Source: Silurus meridionalis (taxonomy: Eukaryota; Chordata; Actinopteri; Siluriformes; Siluridae). Taken from it: a stretch of DNA of 64,000 bases. Shown one piece after another: positions 23,213-34,822 of this stretch. A program made the position numbers and the translations under genes. The first letter of the stretch is position 1; each line of letters begins with the position of its first letter. The DNA lies in the NCBI RefSeq assembly GCF_014805685.1, contig NC_060887.1, forward strand, positions 28,403,463 to 28,467,462, read 5' to 3'. The notes under the pieces were generated by a model. The model searched no databases. It was given only the letters and a program-made list of their open reading frames with translations, and had not been told where the DNA came from.

Positions 23213-23535
23213 CGTTTTAATTTTATCACTTTCCATCCCAAGATGGCGCATCCTACCTGCACTGTATCAGCAGTGAAATGCGTTCGGTATCCATGGCAAC
23301 TTTTGATTTTGATGGCGACATATATGTTTACTGTTTTGTCTCCAGGTTACGCACCTATTAAGTGTATAAATGAGCAAACTGAGGGGTTCCACTAACACTG
23401 CCCTGTATTTATACATGTCCTGAAACATCTAACTGATCAATCAATGATATACTGATAAAAATAATACATGATAAAGATCACATGAATAGTTGAAGTGTGC
23501 AGAAAATCGGTTATTAGCTCTGTACAGATAGCAGT
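23213..23535. promoter_or_regulatory. Probable promoter / 5'UTR exon block of kinase copy B
   Basis: Almost identical to 12240-12560. It has the same AAGATGGCGC site, the same minus-strand donor (exon end 23257), the same gccATGG (ATG ending at 23294) and the same short plus-strand open frame with one substitution. Beyond it, copy B carries an extra ~60 bp at about 23536-23612 ('cagttgtaacatctctgcct'), after which the similarity resumes ('gcagttattagctagtttat'). Confidence 0.5.
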
Positions 23536-23971
23536 TGTAACATCTCTGCCTATATTAAAATAACAACACACACCTGTGCATTTTCCAAGCACCTTTTACT
23601 TCCTTTCTTGCAGTTATTAGCTAGTTTATGGGCGCTAGCTAGTAGTAGTAGTAGTAAACTTAGTTATGTAATTATTGTATTTAATTTCATTTCATTACTT
23701 GCCGTGTCTTTTATTGTGAAACAAGAAAAAGTAATAGGACTGTAAGGTGTATTAAAGCATTAGCGGCGCAGAATTCAGCTTCGTAGTAATTAATTAAGTA
23801 ATTAAGTAATTAATTGTGTGTTTATTTATTTATTTATTTAATTATTTTTCCGAGCAGCACATAATAACTGCAAGAAAAATGAATAAATAAAAGTTAAAAT
23901 AATAACTTTAATAATAAAAATAATAATGATAAAAATAATAAAAACAATTATAATAGAAATAATAATAAATA

Positions 23972-24524
23972 TACAGTACAGACCAAAAGTTTGGACACGC
24001 CTTCTCATTCAAAGAGTTTTCTTTATTTTCATGACTAGGAAAATTGTAGATTCACACTGAAGGCATCAAAACTATGAATTAACACGTGGAATTATATATG
24101 GAATTATATACATAACAAAAAAGTGTGAAAGAACTGAAAAATGTCATATTATAGGTTCTTCAAAGTAGCCACCTTTTGCTTTGATTACTGCTTTGCACAC
24201 TCTTGGCATTCTCTTGATGAGCTTCAAGAGGTAGTCACCTGAAATGGTCTTCCAACAGTCTTGAAGGAGTTCCCCGAGAGATGCTTGGCACTTGTTGGCC
24301 CTTTTGCCTTCACTCTGCGGTCCAGCTCACCCCTAAACCATCTCGATTGGGTTCAGGTCCGGTGACTGTGGAGGCCAGGTCATCTGGCGCAGCACCCCAT
24401 CACTCTCCTTCTTGGTCTAATAGCCCTTGATGCCTTCAGTGTGACTCTACAATTTTCATAGTCATGAAAATAAAGAAAACTCTTTGAATGAGAAGGTGTG
24501 TCCAAACTTTTGGTCTGTACTGTA
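23972..24524. mobile_element. Tc1-type MITE (internally deleted)
   Basis: It begins TA|cagtacagaccaaaagtttg and ends with the reverse complement followed by TA. The inverted repeats continue through 'acacgccttctcattcaaag' and 'tctttattttcatgac'. The core keeps scraps of a Tc1 transposase antisense (for example the 'gggttcaggtccggtgactg' block) but no frame. It sits inside the duplicated unit of copy B and is missing from copy A, so it inserted after the duplication. Confidence 0.85.
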
Positions 24525-24529
24525 TGTAC

Positions 24530-24850
24530 AAGAAATCATAAGACAAATTTTAATAAAATTTGAGAGCGAGTGGGGTGGGGTCCAATCCGATTATGTTGCC
24601 GTTTTATGGATTGAAAGAAGATTCCCAAATCATTTTTAAATGCCTCAAAATATAGAGAAATGTTAAGAAATCTCCATTTGTGTATATAAAACCCCAGCTT
24701 CTTACTAGTGATGGGAAAATCGAATAATTTAATTGACTTGGTTCTTTGAATCTCGTTAATCAAAATGAGTGAATCTCCTTTCGAGTCATTAGTTAATTTC
24801 ATTTGTTTGATCCGAAAATAATAAATGTAAAATTTTCAACGTAAAGTATA

Positions 24851-24855
<5 letters not shown>
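24530..24855. other. Remaining edge of the duplicated unit
   Basis: Similar to 12840-13050 ('cttactagtgatgggaaaat', 'gacttggttct', 'aaaataataaat'). No gene seen. Confidence 0.55.
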
Positions 24856-24856
<1 letters not shown>

Positions 24857-24923
<67 letters not shown>

Positions 24924-24987
24924 GCATAGCATATATCAGAATCACATGATAAAGGAACGAACGACTCAGCTCTCTAATGCACTGAAA

Positions 24988-25027
<40 letters not shown>
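24857..25027. repeat. (TA)n and (CA)n microsatellites
   Basis: (TA)n at 24857-24917, then (AC)n at 24990-25027, separated by about 70 bp. Frames across them are artefacts. Confidence 0.95.
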
Positions 25028-25030
<3 letters not shown>

Positions 25031-25689
25031 ACTCAACTGTGTTACTGAGCTGCCTCATATCTGAACTCACACACACTCATACTCATTTCACACGTCCATG
25101 TCTTCAGTACCACCCATATTTCTTTATTTTGGAATAAATAATTTTACATGCTGTTTTTTGCACATTCATTTGACTGCTACTATTGCTGTTTTGCACAACC
25201 TTTTGTATTTACATTTTGTGTTTATTTACAAGTACACTGCTGTATCCAGTTCTCTTTTGCACACTGTACTGTATAATACACAGTAGGTTTACTGGCGGTG
25301 CTCTTTCGTGTTGTGTGTATTTGTCCTACACTGTCTTGTCTTGCTGTTTTGCACAGGTTGCACATGATGCACTTTATGTGGCGAGGACAACTTACTTAGT
25401 CCTTAGCTCTGTGTTCTTCTGTTAAGTAGCTTTATGTTATTTTATGTTGTTTTAATTAGCACCAGGGTTCTGGAGGAACAATGTCTCATTTCAGTGTGTA
25501 CTGCATCAGCTATATATGGTTGAAATGACAAAGGCTTCTTGACTTAACCTTAGGTCAGAGGACTCATGAGATGAGCTATTCAATTGTGTTTCAATTGTAA
25601 TGCACTGCATAGTGTCTTTGGGATTGACATGATGAAAGAACAAATGACTCGGACTTAAAGATTAGAGAGGTAAATTTTAATAGTTATCT

Positions 25690-25900
25690 ATGATGGAATG
25701 GGAGTGCTTTAGTGCCTGTCGAATGGGCAGCTTGCACAGTGGAAAAGGCTCGCTCAGTGTTGAATGGTACACACAGGTTTTAGAGCAACAAATGCTTCCA
25801 ACTAAAAAAACGTCTTTTTCAGGTAAGACCTTGCATATTCGAGCAAGGCAACGCTACTGCAGTCTGCATGATATGTTTTCTATGCTGTATTGTCAATAAA
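25690..25900 (+). mobile_element. Tc1-like transposase scrap
   Basis: An open stretch reading FSACRMGSLHSGKGSLSVEW, then YTQVLEQQMLP, then in the next frame RPCIFEQGNA. This matches the order of the Tc1-type DDE core (WG.F...GPL..GT....Y..VL...MLP...F..DNA). It is short, frame-shifted and without flanking inverted repeats, so it is a relic. Confidence 0.55.
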
Positions 25901-26065
25901 TATATGTATGTTTATAATATTTCATAATTCAGTATTTCATGATCAGATACTTGTTTGAAATGATAAAGCTCACATGAATAGCAGAAATGTGTAGCAAGCA
26001 GTCAGCCTTTAGGTCTTAGCTAATTTGCTAAAAAAATATTCCTGAATATGGTCTAACGGGGTATA

Positions 26066-26118
<53 letters not shown>

Positions 26119-26640
26119 CACACACACACACACAGTTATATTAGTAACTAAAAATAATATGATGGACTAGATTCATATTGAACTGACTAAAAGCGAGGTT
26201 CTGCCAATAAACCTATGAAACGATGTGTCCTTCATTTCTTCTTGATATAAACACTGTAATAAATACAGGTCTTGGTAAGGGTATAGTCAGAAAACAATAT
26301 TGTCAGTACCAATGCAGCCGAGACACAGAAGTATGAGAAAAAGACAATAAAAGCAGTTGTAGAGCTTAAATTAGCGTAGGGCCTTTGCAAAACCAGTTAG
26401 AGTGTTGAACCAAAAATCTCTTTTTAATCTTATTCTCTTGTTAGCAGACTGTTATGCAGCTCATGAGACAAAGAAAACTGTGATTAAATTGAAAGCATAT
26501 TGGATGCAGTGTGGTTGCACATTTCAACCATCCAACATCTTGCTTTTTTCTGTCTGATTAATATACATTTTTGTTTACCAAAATAATTTATTAGAAAATT
26601 TCATGGTTGGGTTCAAACTAAATGAACTCTGATTAGAAGG
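25900..26640. other. Gene-free stretch with (CT)n tract
   Basis: No exon seen. A (CT)n run at 26071-26115 is followed by a short (CA)n at 26119-26134. Confidence 0.7.
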
Positions 26641-26696
26641 TGATGTTCGTTTCTACAGTTATATCAAATGTACTTGGAAAAATGTACTTGGTTTGT

Positions 26697-26840
26697 CTTC
26701 CTTCTTCTTCTCCTCCTCCTCCTCCTCCTTCTTATTCTTCTTCTCCTCCTCCTCCTCCTCCTTCTTCTTCTCCTCCTCCTCCTCTGCCTTCTTTTTCTTC
26801 TCCTTCTCCTCCTCCTCCTCCGCCTTCTTGTTTAGCTTCT
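26697..26840. repeat. (TCC)n/(TTC)n polypyrimidine tract
   Basis: Nearly uninterrupted pyrimidine strand of about 140 bp made of tcc and ttc triplets. The proline/serine-rich open frames it produces are not genes. Confidence 0.95.
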
Positions 26841-27014
26841 CATTTTTTTTATTTGTCCGCTACCAAATAATAGATTGGTGATTTAACGCCACCTATTGGA
26901 AACAAATGTGGACCAGATACTAGTTCCTAAAATATTTCATGCCTTTTGGTAGTGCACAGATTCCCAACCCTGGTCCTGGAGTGTACCAATGTCCTGCACA
27001 TTTCACTGTTTTCA

Positions 27015-27990
27015 ACTGACAACACATATCTATAAACAATGTCATATGGACATTGTGAGAGTGGACTCTTACAAATACCTGGGTGTTCACCTAAACAACA
27101 AACTGGACTGGACAGACAACACTGAGGCAATTTACAAGAAAGGGCAGAGCAGACTCTTTCTGCTGAGGAGACTACGGTCTTTTGGAGTGCAAGGAGAGCT
27201 ACTGAAGGCCTTTTTTGACTCTGTGGTGGCCTCAGCCATATTCTATGGAGTGGTCTGTTGGGGCAGCAGCATCTCTACTGCAGACAGGAAGAGACTGGAC
27301 AAGCTGATCAGGAAGGCCAGGTCAGTCCTGGGGATTCCCCTGGACACTGTACAGAAGGTGGGAGAAAGGAGGATGGTAGCAAAACTATCATCATTGCTGG
27401 AGAACGCCTCTCACCCCCTGTATGTAACCGACATCGTTGAGCAGCTCCTTCAGTGACAGACTGTTACACCCTAAGTGTCTGAAGGAGCGTTAGAGAAGGT
27501 CTTTTCTCCCTGCTGCTATTAGACTCTACAATCAAAGCTGCTCCCAGTAAAACCAGTCACCAAATTACACACTGTTATTACTTTTTAGCTGTGCAATAAC
27601 ATTACCTGTGTGCAATATTACATGCAACATGTGCAATATAACCTGCAATATGTGCAATATTACCTGTGTGAAATACTACCTGCAATGCGTACTATTTTTC
27701 TTCCCTTATTTGTATTTATACATTGTACTGTGTATACACTGTATATTATATTATGTGTATATTCTTTTTATATATTTGCATTTATTTTTATTTCTTTCCT
27801 TTGCTGCTGTAACAAAGAAATTTCCCCACTGTAGGACGAATAAAGGTATAGCTTATCTTATCTTATCTTATCTTATCTTATCTTATCTTATCTTATCTTA
27901 TCTTATCTTATCTTAAACTTATCCTATCTTATCTTAATTTTATCTTATCTTTTCTTATCTTATCTTATCTTATCTTAAACACATATATTG
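27015..27990 (+). mobile_element. L2-like LINE 3' end with (TCTTA)n tail
   Basis: Plus-strand frame ending at 27456 encodes the C-terminal part of a reverse transcriptase ORF: YKYLGVHLNNKLDWTDNTE, LFLLRRLRSFGVQ, YGVVCWGSSIS, DRKRLDKLIRKARSVLG, then stop. A 3' UTR follows, with the end signal 'aagaaatttccccactgtag' and 'gaataaaggta'. The target-primed tail is (tctta)n at 27852-27978. Strongly 5'-truncated, as usual for L2-type LINEs. The clade is inferred from these motifs. Confidence 0.82.
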
Positions 27991-28049
27991 GAAAATCAGT
28001 GTTCAGTTATAAATATAATTTGTTAATTACATGATATGCATATGCTTTT

Positions 28050-28115
28050 TTTCTGTAAAGCTGCTTTGGGATAATGTCCATTGATAAAATGCTATAAAAA
28101 TAAAACTGAATTTAT
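28050..28115 (+). repeat. Dispersed tail repeat, short copy
   Basis: 'tctgtaaagctgctttggga', then 'aatgctataaaaataaaact'. It matches the 3' end of the family at 16930-17630. Confidence 0.6.
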
Positions 28116-28119
28116 TTTA

Positions 28120-29270
28120 ATTAAAGGGTGATTAGTTGGAACCAGTCTAACTATTCTGCATGATTGTCATGAGTTAACTTGTGATTATTTGCAACTTAAT
28201 CGCACATTTTAATCTGTTGTAAATGTACCTTAAAATGATACTTTCCAAGTTTTTAAAACTCTAATAAGCATGGACAAACATGGATGCTTTATGCAAATGT
28301 ATGTTTATTATTACCTGAACATAGAGCATAAAGAACATAGACATGTTTCAAAAATGATGTTTTTCAAGAACTTGTTCATGTCTATTAAACACATAGAAAA
28401 AAAGAACATAGAAAAAACACAGGTTCCCATTACTTTTCTTTCTTTGCACTGAGCCAGTTGCAAACAAGGCTGTTTACATTTCAAATGACAGGGCAGCTCG
28501 ATTTAAAGTAATTATGGTGTTTTAAATTATGTGAATCATCAGGACACCAAACAGAACTTTTGCTATGTTTCCACACGGACGGTTTTTACTGCCGGATATG
28601 TGCACTATGGTGGATTTTGGTGCTTGATTTGAGATTTGAGATTTGGCGCATCAGTACAACAAATGTGTATTGATTAAAACATTTTCCAGTAAAGATTTAT
28701 TTTGTATTGTTTATGTCTGAGTAACGAAAAGACATTGTGAATAAATGTGTTGCATTAAAGGTTTTAATTTGGCCTCTTTTATATTTATTTATATTTTTTT
28801 ATAAAAATTGGTCAAACAGAAATATGTGCTGCATTAATCGCGTGTTAATAAAATTAGTCCTGTAAAATTATTTTGCGTTTTGACAGCCCTAATGTAAAAA
28901 TATGTGGGGATAGTGTTGGTGCCATGAGGGCTGGTCATTGTGGATCTCCTAAATTTTCCACAATCTTCTGCCACTGTTGGCACTCTGACCCCAGCTTTCT
29001 TACAAGATGGCATATGCAAAAATTACAATTTCCCTTTGGGATTAATAAAGTACGGAATGTGTGTCTTTATATTTAATCATATTTTCTGTCTCATTTGTCA
29101 AAGGTTAGGCTCTTGAACAGGACGTGCATAGAGAATAAATGAGTAGATGAGTAATTAGTAATAATTATTAGTAAGTAGTTTGTTATATTGAACAGAAATA
29201 TGCTTATTGTGCTATTTGTGTGTGTTCATCTGGCTCTCCTTTGGGTCTTTCTTTTTTTCGGCGTCATGCG
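28120..29270. other. Intergenic stretch left of ssr1
   Basis: No exon was recognised. At about 28895-29055 a short retroelement-tail-like piece ends in 'tttccctttgggattaataa'. Confidence 0.5.
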
Positions 29271-29376
29271 TGATTCTCACAACGCGCATGCGCAGAAGAC
29301 GCGCGTTCTCGTTCGGCAGCAGGTAAAGAGCAGGAGCTGCGCGTGTTTTCGCTTGTTGCTGTTGGACTCCGCCAAA
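29270..29376 (+). promoter_or_regulatory. ssr1 core promoter / 5'UTR region
   Basis: CpG-rich, with an NRF1-like palindrome gcgcatgcgc at 29284-29293, about 85 bp before the ssr1 start codon. No TATA box; the layout fits a housekeeping promoter. Confidence 0.6.
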
Positions 29377-32300
29377 ATGCTCAAATTCCTTCCGAAATTC
29401 TTGCTCTTGCTGTTGCTAGCATTCCCGGTAACCATTTTAATGAAAGGTAAGTTGTAAAGCGATTGTTCACCACCGCGTTTGTTAGCTAACTAGCCTGGGT
29501 TTCTTGGCTAGCTGGAAACCTGAAGTAGGTCGACTCGTGCACGATGAGCTTCCTTTAAATGTAAAATGTAGTAAGATTTACGTTTTATTTACACGCGTAA
29601 TATTCGGAACTGATACGTGGGAAGGTTTTAGACACTAAATACACGCTAAAAGTCTTTATTCTCTCAGTGAAGCTAAATAGTTAGCTTGCTCCGTTCACGT
29701 CTTAACTGACGTGTCCTTAACGGCTAGTGCTGCTAGGCTAGTGCTAGCTTACAATGCAGCATTACTAGCGATGTTTGCAAAGGCATGGTCATGTAGACTG
29801 GTACAAATATGGATTAATGAGGAAGTAGACTTGGAGGCATTATTGTTTCAACATGTTATTAGTATGTATACGGAATATGTAGCAGGGTGATGATGTAGCT
29901 AATGGGGAATCAAGTTGCTAACTTGGCACGCACAATAACAGATTAGACCTGAATGGTCAGGGTCACCAGTATTGGTCGTGGTGGCCTGAATTGTGTAGTG
30001 TTTCATGTGTAAACTGATAACGAGAATTACACAGTCTGCAGTATCTGTTACTCAAATATGTTTGCGCTAAAGGAAAGAGCTTTATGGACAGTGTTGAATA
30101 GTTAGATTTTATATCTTAGTCCTCTGTAAATGTGCCTCAGCGTTAAATCAGCAAATCTTTTGAGCATAAATAACAGGAGACTGCATTGTCATAACAAAAG
30201 GTTGTGAGGCCTCACACAGTTCCTGCTGGATATTGCACCGCGACTTGATGCGTTGTGTAAGTCAGCTCATGATTTGGCAACACAATGTATGCCAACATTA
30301 CTTAAAAAAACATTCAGATACAAAACAATACTCCTTTAGGGCTGGGGAATGAAGAATGTGGAAGTTGACCATTGCAATTTCTTGGATTGAAAAGACTATT
30401 TTAGTGGTGAACTCTGATCCTTCTTTTATTCAAACAAATCTGACGGTTCAGTTTTATCTGTATAGCACGTTTAACAATGGACATTGTCCAAAAGCAGCTT
30501 CAAAGAAGCAAATCAATTACAATAAAAAAATGGTACTCCTTGAAATAGTATAAGAAAGAAAACTTGAGAGGAACCAGACTTAGAAGGGAACCTATCCTCA
30601 TCTGGGTGACATTGAATGTCAATTCATTACAGTTCAACCATTTTCGAGGTTATCAGATGTTCACTGGTTGACTCTTGAATGCAAAAACTGTTCATGGCAA
30701 CTGTAGTCCTATGCCATTGTAGCAGATTCTATATATTTGAGACAAAAGCCATCTTTATGGCTCTTAAAGAGTAAATCTGCTTAGTAACTCGATGGCTCTT
30801 TAGACTGCTCATGGGAAACCATCTTCAGCAGCAGGAGAACTCCATCCAGAGGTAGGGCATAAAAATGCATTAGGCAGGTCTGGAAAGAAGAAAGGGACAA
30901 GATAATTCAGACATTAGTGATATTGCAATAGACAAAATAGTCTCCTACTCCACTGGCATTATGAGAGCTGAGAAAGTGAAGAGGTTTTATATTTTTTTTA
31001 CAACCTATTATACAAACTAAATCTCTAAATATCTCTTTCAGGTACGTTTGTAGCTGCACAGGATGTTACAGAAGAAGAAGAGGCAGCCGATGAAGATACT
31101 ACTGATGATGTGATTGCTGAAGATGAGGATGATGAAGCAGAAGTGGAAGATGATGAAAACACAGAATTGGTATGAAGTTAGGATTATATCGTAATTGCAG
31201 GGGTAGTTAATTAACACAAATATATAAATCTAATCATTGTGTTGTGATCTGGGTCAGACTGAAGAAAAAGATGAAGAGGAAGAAGAAGAAGCTCTAGCAG
31301 GAGAAATAAAGCCTTCCCCAAATGCTGATACAACAATTCTGTTTGTCAAAGGAGAAGGTACCCAAATTACACTTTTAAGCCTTAACTTTGTAGTTTCTCT
31401 TTTAAATTTTAGTTCATGTACAAATCTTTACAATTCTGACACTATTCAACTTGGTTACAAAGTCTTTTTTTATCTTCACAATTCTGTTTGATAATTACAG
31501 ATCTGTGTTTAAGTATAATCGAAGTTGTTTGTTGAAAAATGGAACAGTTTACATTTAATTTGCTTATATATTTCCTCTTGATTTAATTCTAGACTTCCCA
31601 GCCAACAACATTGTGAAATTCCTGATGGGCTTCACTAATAAAGGCAGTGAGAATTTTGTGGTCGAGTCTCTGGATGCTTCCTTCCGCTACCCTCAAGACT
31701 TTCAGTTTTACATCCAGAACTTCACTGCTCTGCAGTTGGGTATAGAGGTACCTCCACAGCGCCAGGCCACGTTTGAGTACTCTTTCATCCCTGCTGAGCC
31801 CATGGGTGGTCGTCCTTTTGGCTTGGTCATCAACCTCAACTACAAGGACAGCAGTGTGAGTGTGACACTACAACATAGATGTTAGAGATTTATAAAGCTG
31901 TCTGGGCTGGTCATAGTATAAAACCCTCTAAAATAAAATGTTTATACAAAAAAAAAAGGTCAAGTAATAGACACTAACACCAGTTCATATATATATTTTT
32001 TTAATCTTTTATCAACAGGGCAACATTTTCCAGGATGCAGTGTTTAACCAGACAGTCACCATCACTGAGAGGGAGGATGGTTTGGATGGAGAAACGTGAG
32101 TGGGGGGAAAAAAAAAATATATATGACAGAAATAAACGTGTTAATTAATTTGTTAAATTAAGAGTAAATCTTTCCTCTGACAGACCTCCAAAAATGTTAA
32201 ATAATGTCTAGGTTGTCCTTTTCTTACAGGATCTTCATGTACGTGTTTCTCTCTGGCCTTGGACTTCTGGTGGTTGTTGGCCTGCATCAGCTACTGGAAT

Positions 32301-33454
32301 CTAGGAAGGTAAAAAATCCAGTAATGGAATGAATAGAGTATGAAGTGTAGGGTTTCCCTGTTTTTGACATGATGTTCTGGTCATGAACAAACTAGGTTAA
32401 GTTGAAGGCAAGTACACCGAGATGAATTTATGTATTTCTTAGATCCAATGATCAAGACACATGCATGATGTACACAGTACTGAAACGAGCCAATATATTT
32501 CAAGTTCATATAGGGATGGAGAAACAGTAAGCATGAGTACATGGGGGTTGGGGGTCTCTAAATATCCCAAGCACACAAACATTTACCATGACAATAAGAT
32601 GTTGCAGTAAAGTTGTTTGGTGTACAAGTGGTGGGTTTAAGCTGCACTACAGGAATTAGGAGAAGGGAGTCTTCTTTTAAAGTTTGCATCAGGCCCTGTT
32701 AACAGGTATTAGTAGCCCCTGGTAATCCAATCACAAGTAAACTACTGAAATGCATAATCGTTCAGGTTTCTAGTGACTACTTTGGATAGAATTTCATATG
32801 TTTCCCCTTGAGAAGGTTTCATTCTTTACGTCAGTCTTCCACATTTATTTTAGGGCAGAAATGAATGACAAATCCTTTCACGTATTTGTAAAAGCTATCT
32901 TTCATTTGATTTCAGGAACTTAAAATAAATCTGATCAGTGTTGCAAAAATCTTATTGCAGTGATGTGATTGGGTGTTTCTGTGTTTTTTTTTTTATTTTT
33001 ATTTTTTTTGTTTTTGGGTTTTCTTTGTTTCTGTCCAAGATGCATCAAGATATTGAGGTCACCTATATATATTAAACTACATTCAATGGTGGTTTGAGTA
33101 TAATGTGACACAAGAGTCTCTATGATTGAATCACAGAGCATATTTAAGATACATTGGCCCCCGTTCAAATCTGTGTTTAGCACTGTCCAGTTGTGATCAG
33201 ATTACTCACTATGCATGTTTATACCAGGTGTGAACGAGGTCTTATTATAGAGGTTGAATTCTATTATAATTAAAACAAATATGGGAGTATTTTTAATGAG
33301 CGTTCAGAGGAGAAATCAAACTTGACAGCATTTGGATGCTTGTACGTCTTTGCAGAGGAGGAGACCTGTGGCCAAGGTGGAGATGGGGACCTCCAACCAT
33401 AATGATGTTGATATGAGCTGGATCCCTCAGGAAACACTCAATCAGATTAGTAAG

Positions 33455-33514
<60 letters not shown>

Positions 33515-34486
33515 TTGTGTATGTGTATATATGCGTATATATTATTTTTAGTTTTAATAGAAGTTCAGATTTGTTCAGAGTTTTTAATCTTTGTTTGGTA
33601 GAAATGGTGATCTAAAACTTTTCCTTCTCATTTCTTATGTAAAAAAAAAAATCCTCTGCCTTTTTCATTCATACTTTTGAGTACACGTTCTTATTAACTG
33701 TTCTGAGACAAACACAAGCTTTGCTTTCTATCTTTTGTCTTGCATGGTCTTGGCTGATGATGCTTTTGCTTATTCTCTGGACCACTCATTCTGTTTCCTT
33801 CTTTTTCTCTTGCGTCCTCAGTGCAGAGTCGGCGAGGTGAGAGTTCCTTTTGCTTGTCAGAAATGTTGTAGTATAGGAAAGTAGCAGATGAGGTCTCTCT
33901 CTCTTGTATTTTTATCATTTGCTTTTTACTTTTTTACTAGATTTTAAGTCAAATTCAGCTTTATTTGTATAGCGCTTTTAACAATGGGCATTATTCCAAA
34001 GTTTACAAAGATAAATAGGTTTTAGGAATTATGAAATACGAAAACTATACAAAATTACTGCACTGTTCTTCTTATGAGTTTTTTTATCATAAACATGATT
34101 TGTAGTTTGACATTAAAATATATTTCATTGTTAAATGGTGCTTGTTTTTGTTAATATAAACATTTACAGCGATTCAAATTGAAATGTTTAAGCAGTAAAG
34201 TGATTTTGAAGTGACCTACTTGGACACTTAGTAAAGAGTAATGTTGCTAGGGCAGTGTATTATTGAAAATAGGCACAGAAATTGTTTATTGAAAAGTATT
34301 ATGGTTAAAGTGTCAGGTGGTCAGAGGGATGACAATAATATTATTATAATTATTAATAATAATCTGAAGTATGTTGATTTTGAATTAATGGCATTGTTAT
34401 ATTTTCCCCTTTTTTCAGATAAGGCTTCCCCCAGAAGATCACCCCGTAAGAGGACGCAGAAGCGCTCTGCTGGATCAGATGAGTGA
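29377..34486 (+). CDS. ssr1: Translocon-associated protein subunit alpha (TRAP-alpha / SSR1)
   Basis: Eight exons: 29377-29446, 31042-31169, 31258-31357, 31593-31855, 32019-32095, 32230-32308, 33356-33449, 34419-34486. The sum is 879 nt (292 aa; human about 286). A signal peptide ([19 protein letters not shown], residues 1-22) is followed by a very acidic segment (about 28-85). The luminal TRAP-alpha domain contains [20 protein letters not shown], two N-glycosylation sequons (NFT, NQT) and the [13 protein letters not shown] block. A single transmembrane helix (about 214-235, [15 protein letters not shown]) comes next, then a basic cytosolic tail ending [13 protein letters not shown]. The protein is part of the TRAP complex beside Sec61 in the ER membrane and aids insertion of some secretory proteins. 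All junction phases agree, and a possible 15-nt microexon lies in the last intron. Identity is secure. Confidence 0.97.
30448..30645 (-). repeat. Dispersed tail repeat copy in ssr1 intron 1
   Basis: Minus-strand match to the family at 16930-17630: 'acaatggacattgtccaaaa', 'gaggaaccagacttag', 'cctcatctgggtgacat'. Confidence 0.65.
33459..33504. repeat. (TA)n microsatellite in ssr1 intron 7
   Basis: Begins 10 bp after the exon 7 donor, followed by a short (GT)n. Confidence 0.95.
33822..33836 (+). other. ssr1: Candidate 15-nt alternative microexon of ssr1
   Basis: Polypyrimidine tract and acceptor 'ttgcgtcctcag', then TGCAGAGTCGGCGAG, then donor gtgaga. The phase fits the flanking exons (1 nt carried in and out). 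Inclusion would insert the five-residue change MQSRR and turn the following Asn into Asp, keeping the frame. It lies between coding exons 7 and 8, in the cytosolic tail. Confidence 0.55.
33950..34015 (-). repeat. Dispersed tail repeat, short copy in ssr1 intron 7
   Basis: 'ttatttgtatagcgctttta', then 'acaatgggcattattccaaa': the 3' tip of the same family on the minus strand. Confidence 0.55.
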
Positions 34487-34790
34487 AGAGGGAGTGTAGT
34501 TCTGTTGCTCTTGGCTGTATGGTGCATGCTACTGAGCACAGTTTGACCATCATACAAACACCTATAGCGGTCAACATTCGTATACCAATATGGTCAAATT
34601 TTTTTCTAAATATAACAAATAAAAACGAAAAAGTGACAACAATGAAAAGCTACTCCAGCCACTGTAGTGGTGTAATTATTTTCTTTTCCTGTTTTGCTTT
34701 TTGAGATTAGTCAGTCTGACTTATCAATTTTGCTTAAATCTGTGGACAAAAGGCATAATTATGGTTTTGTTTGGTTTCTAGAAAGCCATG

Positions 34791-34822
<32 letters not shown>

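Noticed and set aside
26640..26881. Proline/serine-rich open frames
   Set aside because: Produced by the polypyrimidine triplet tract.
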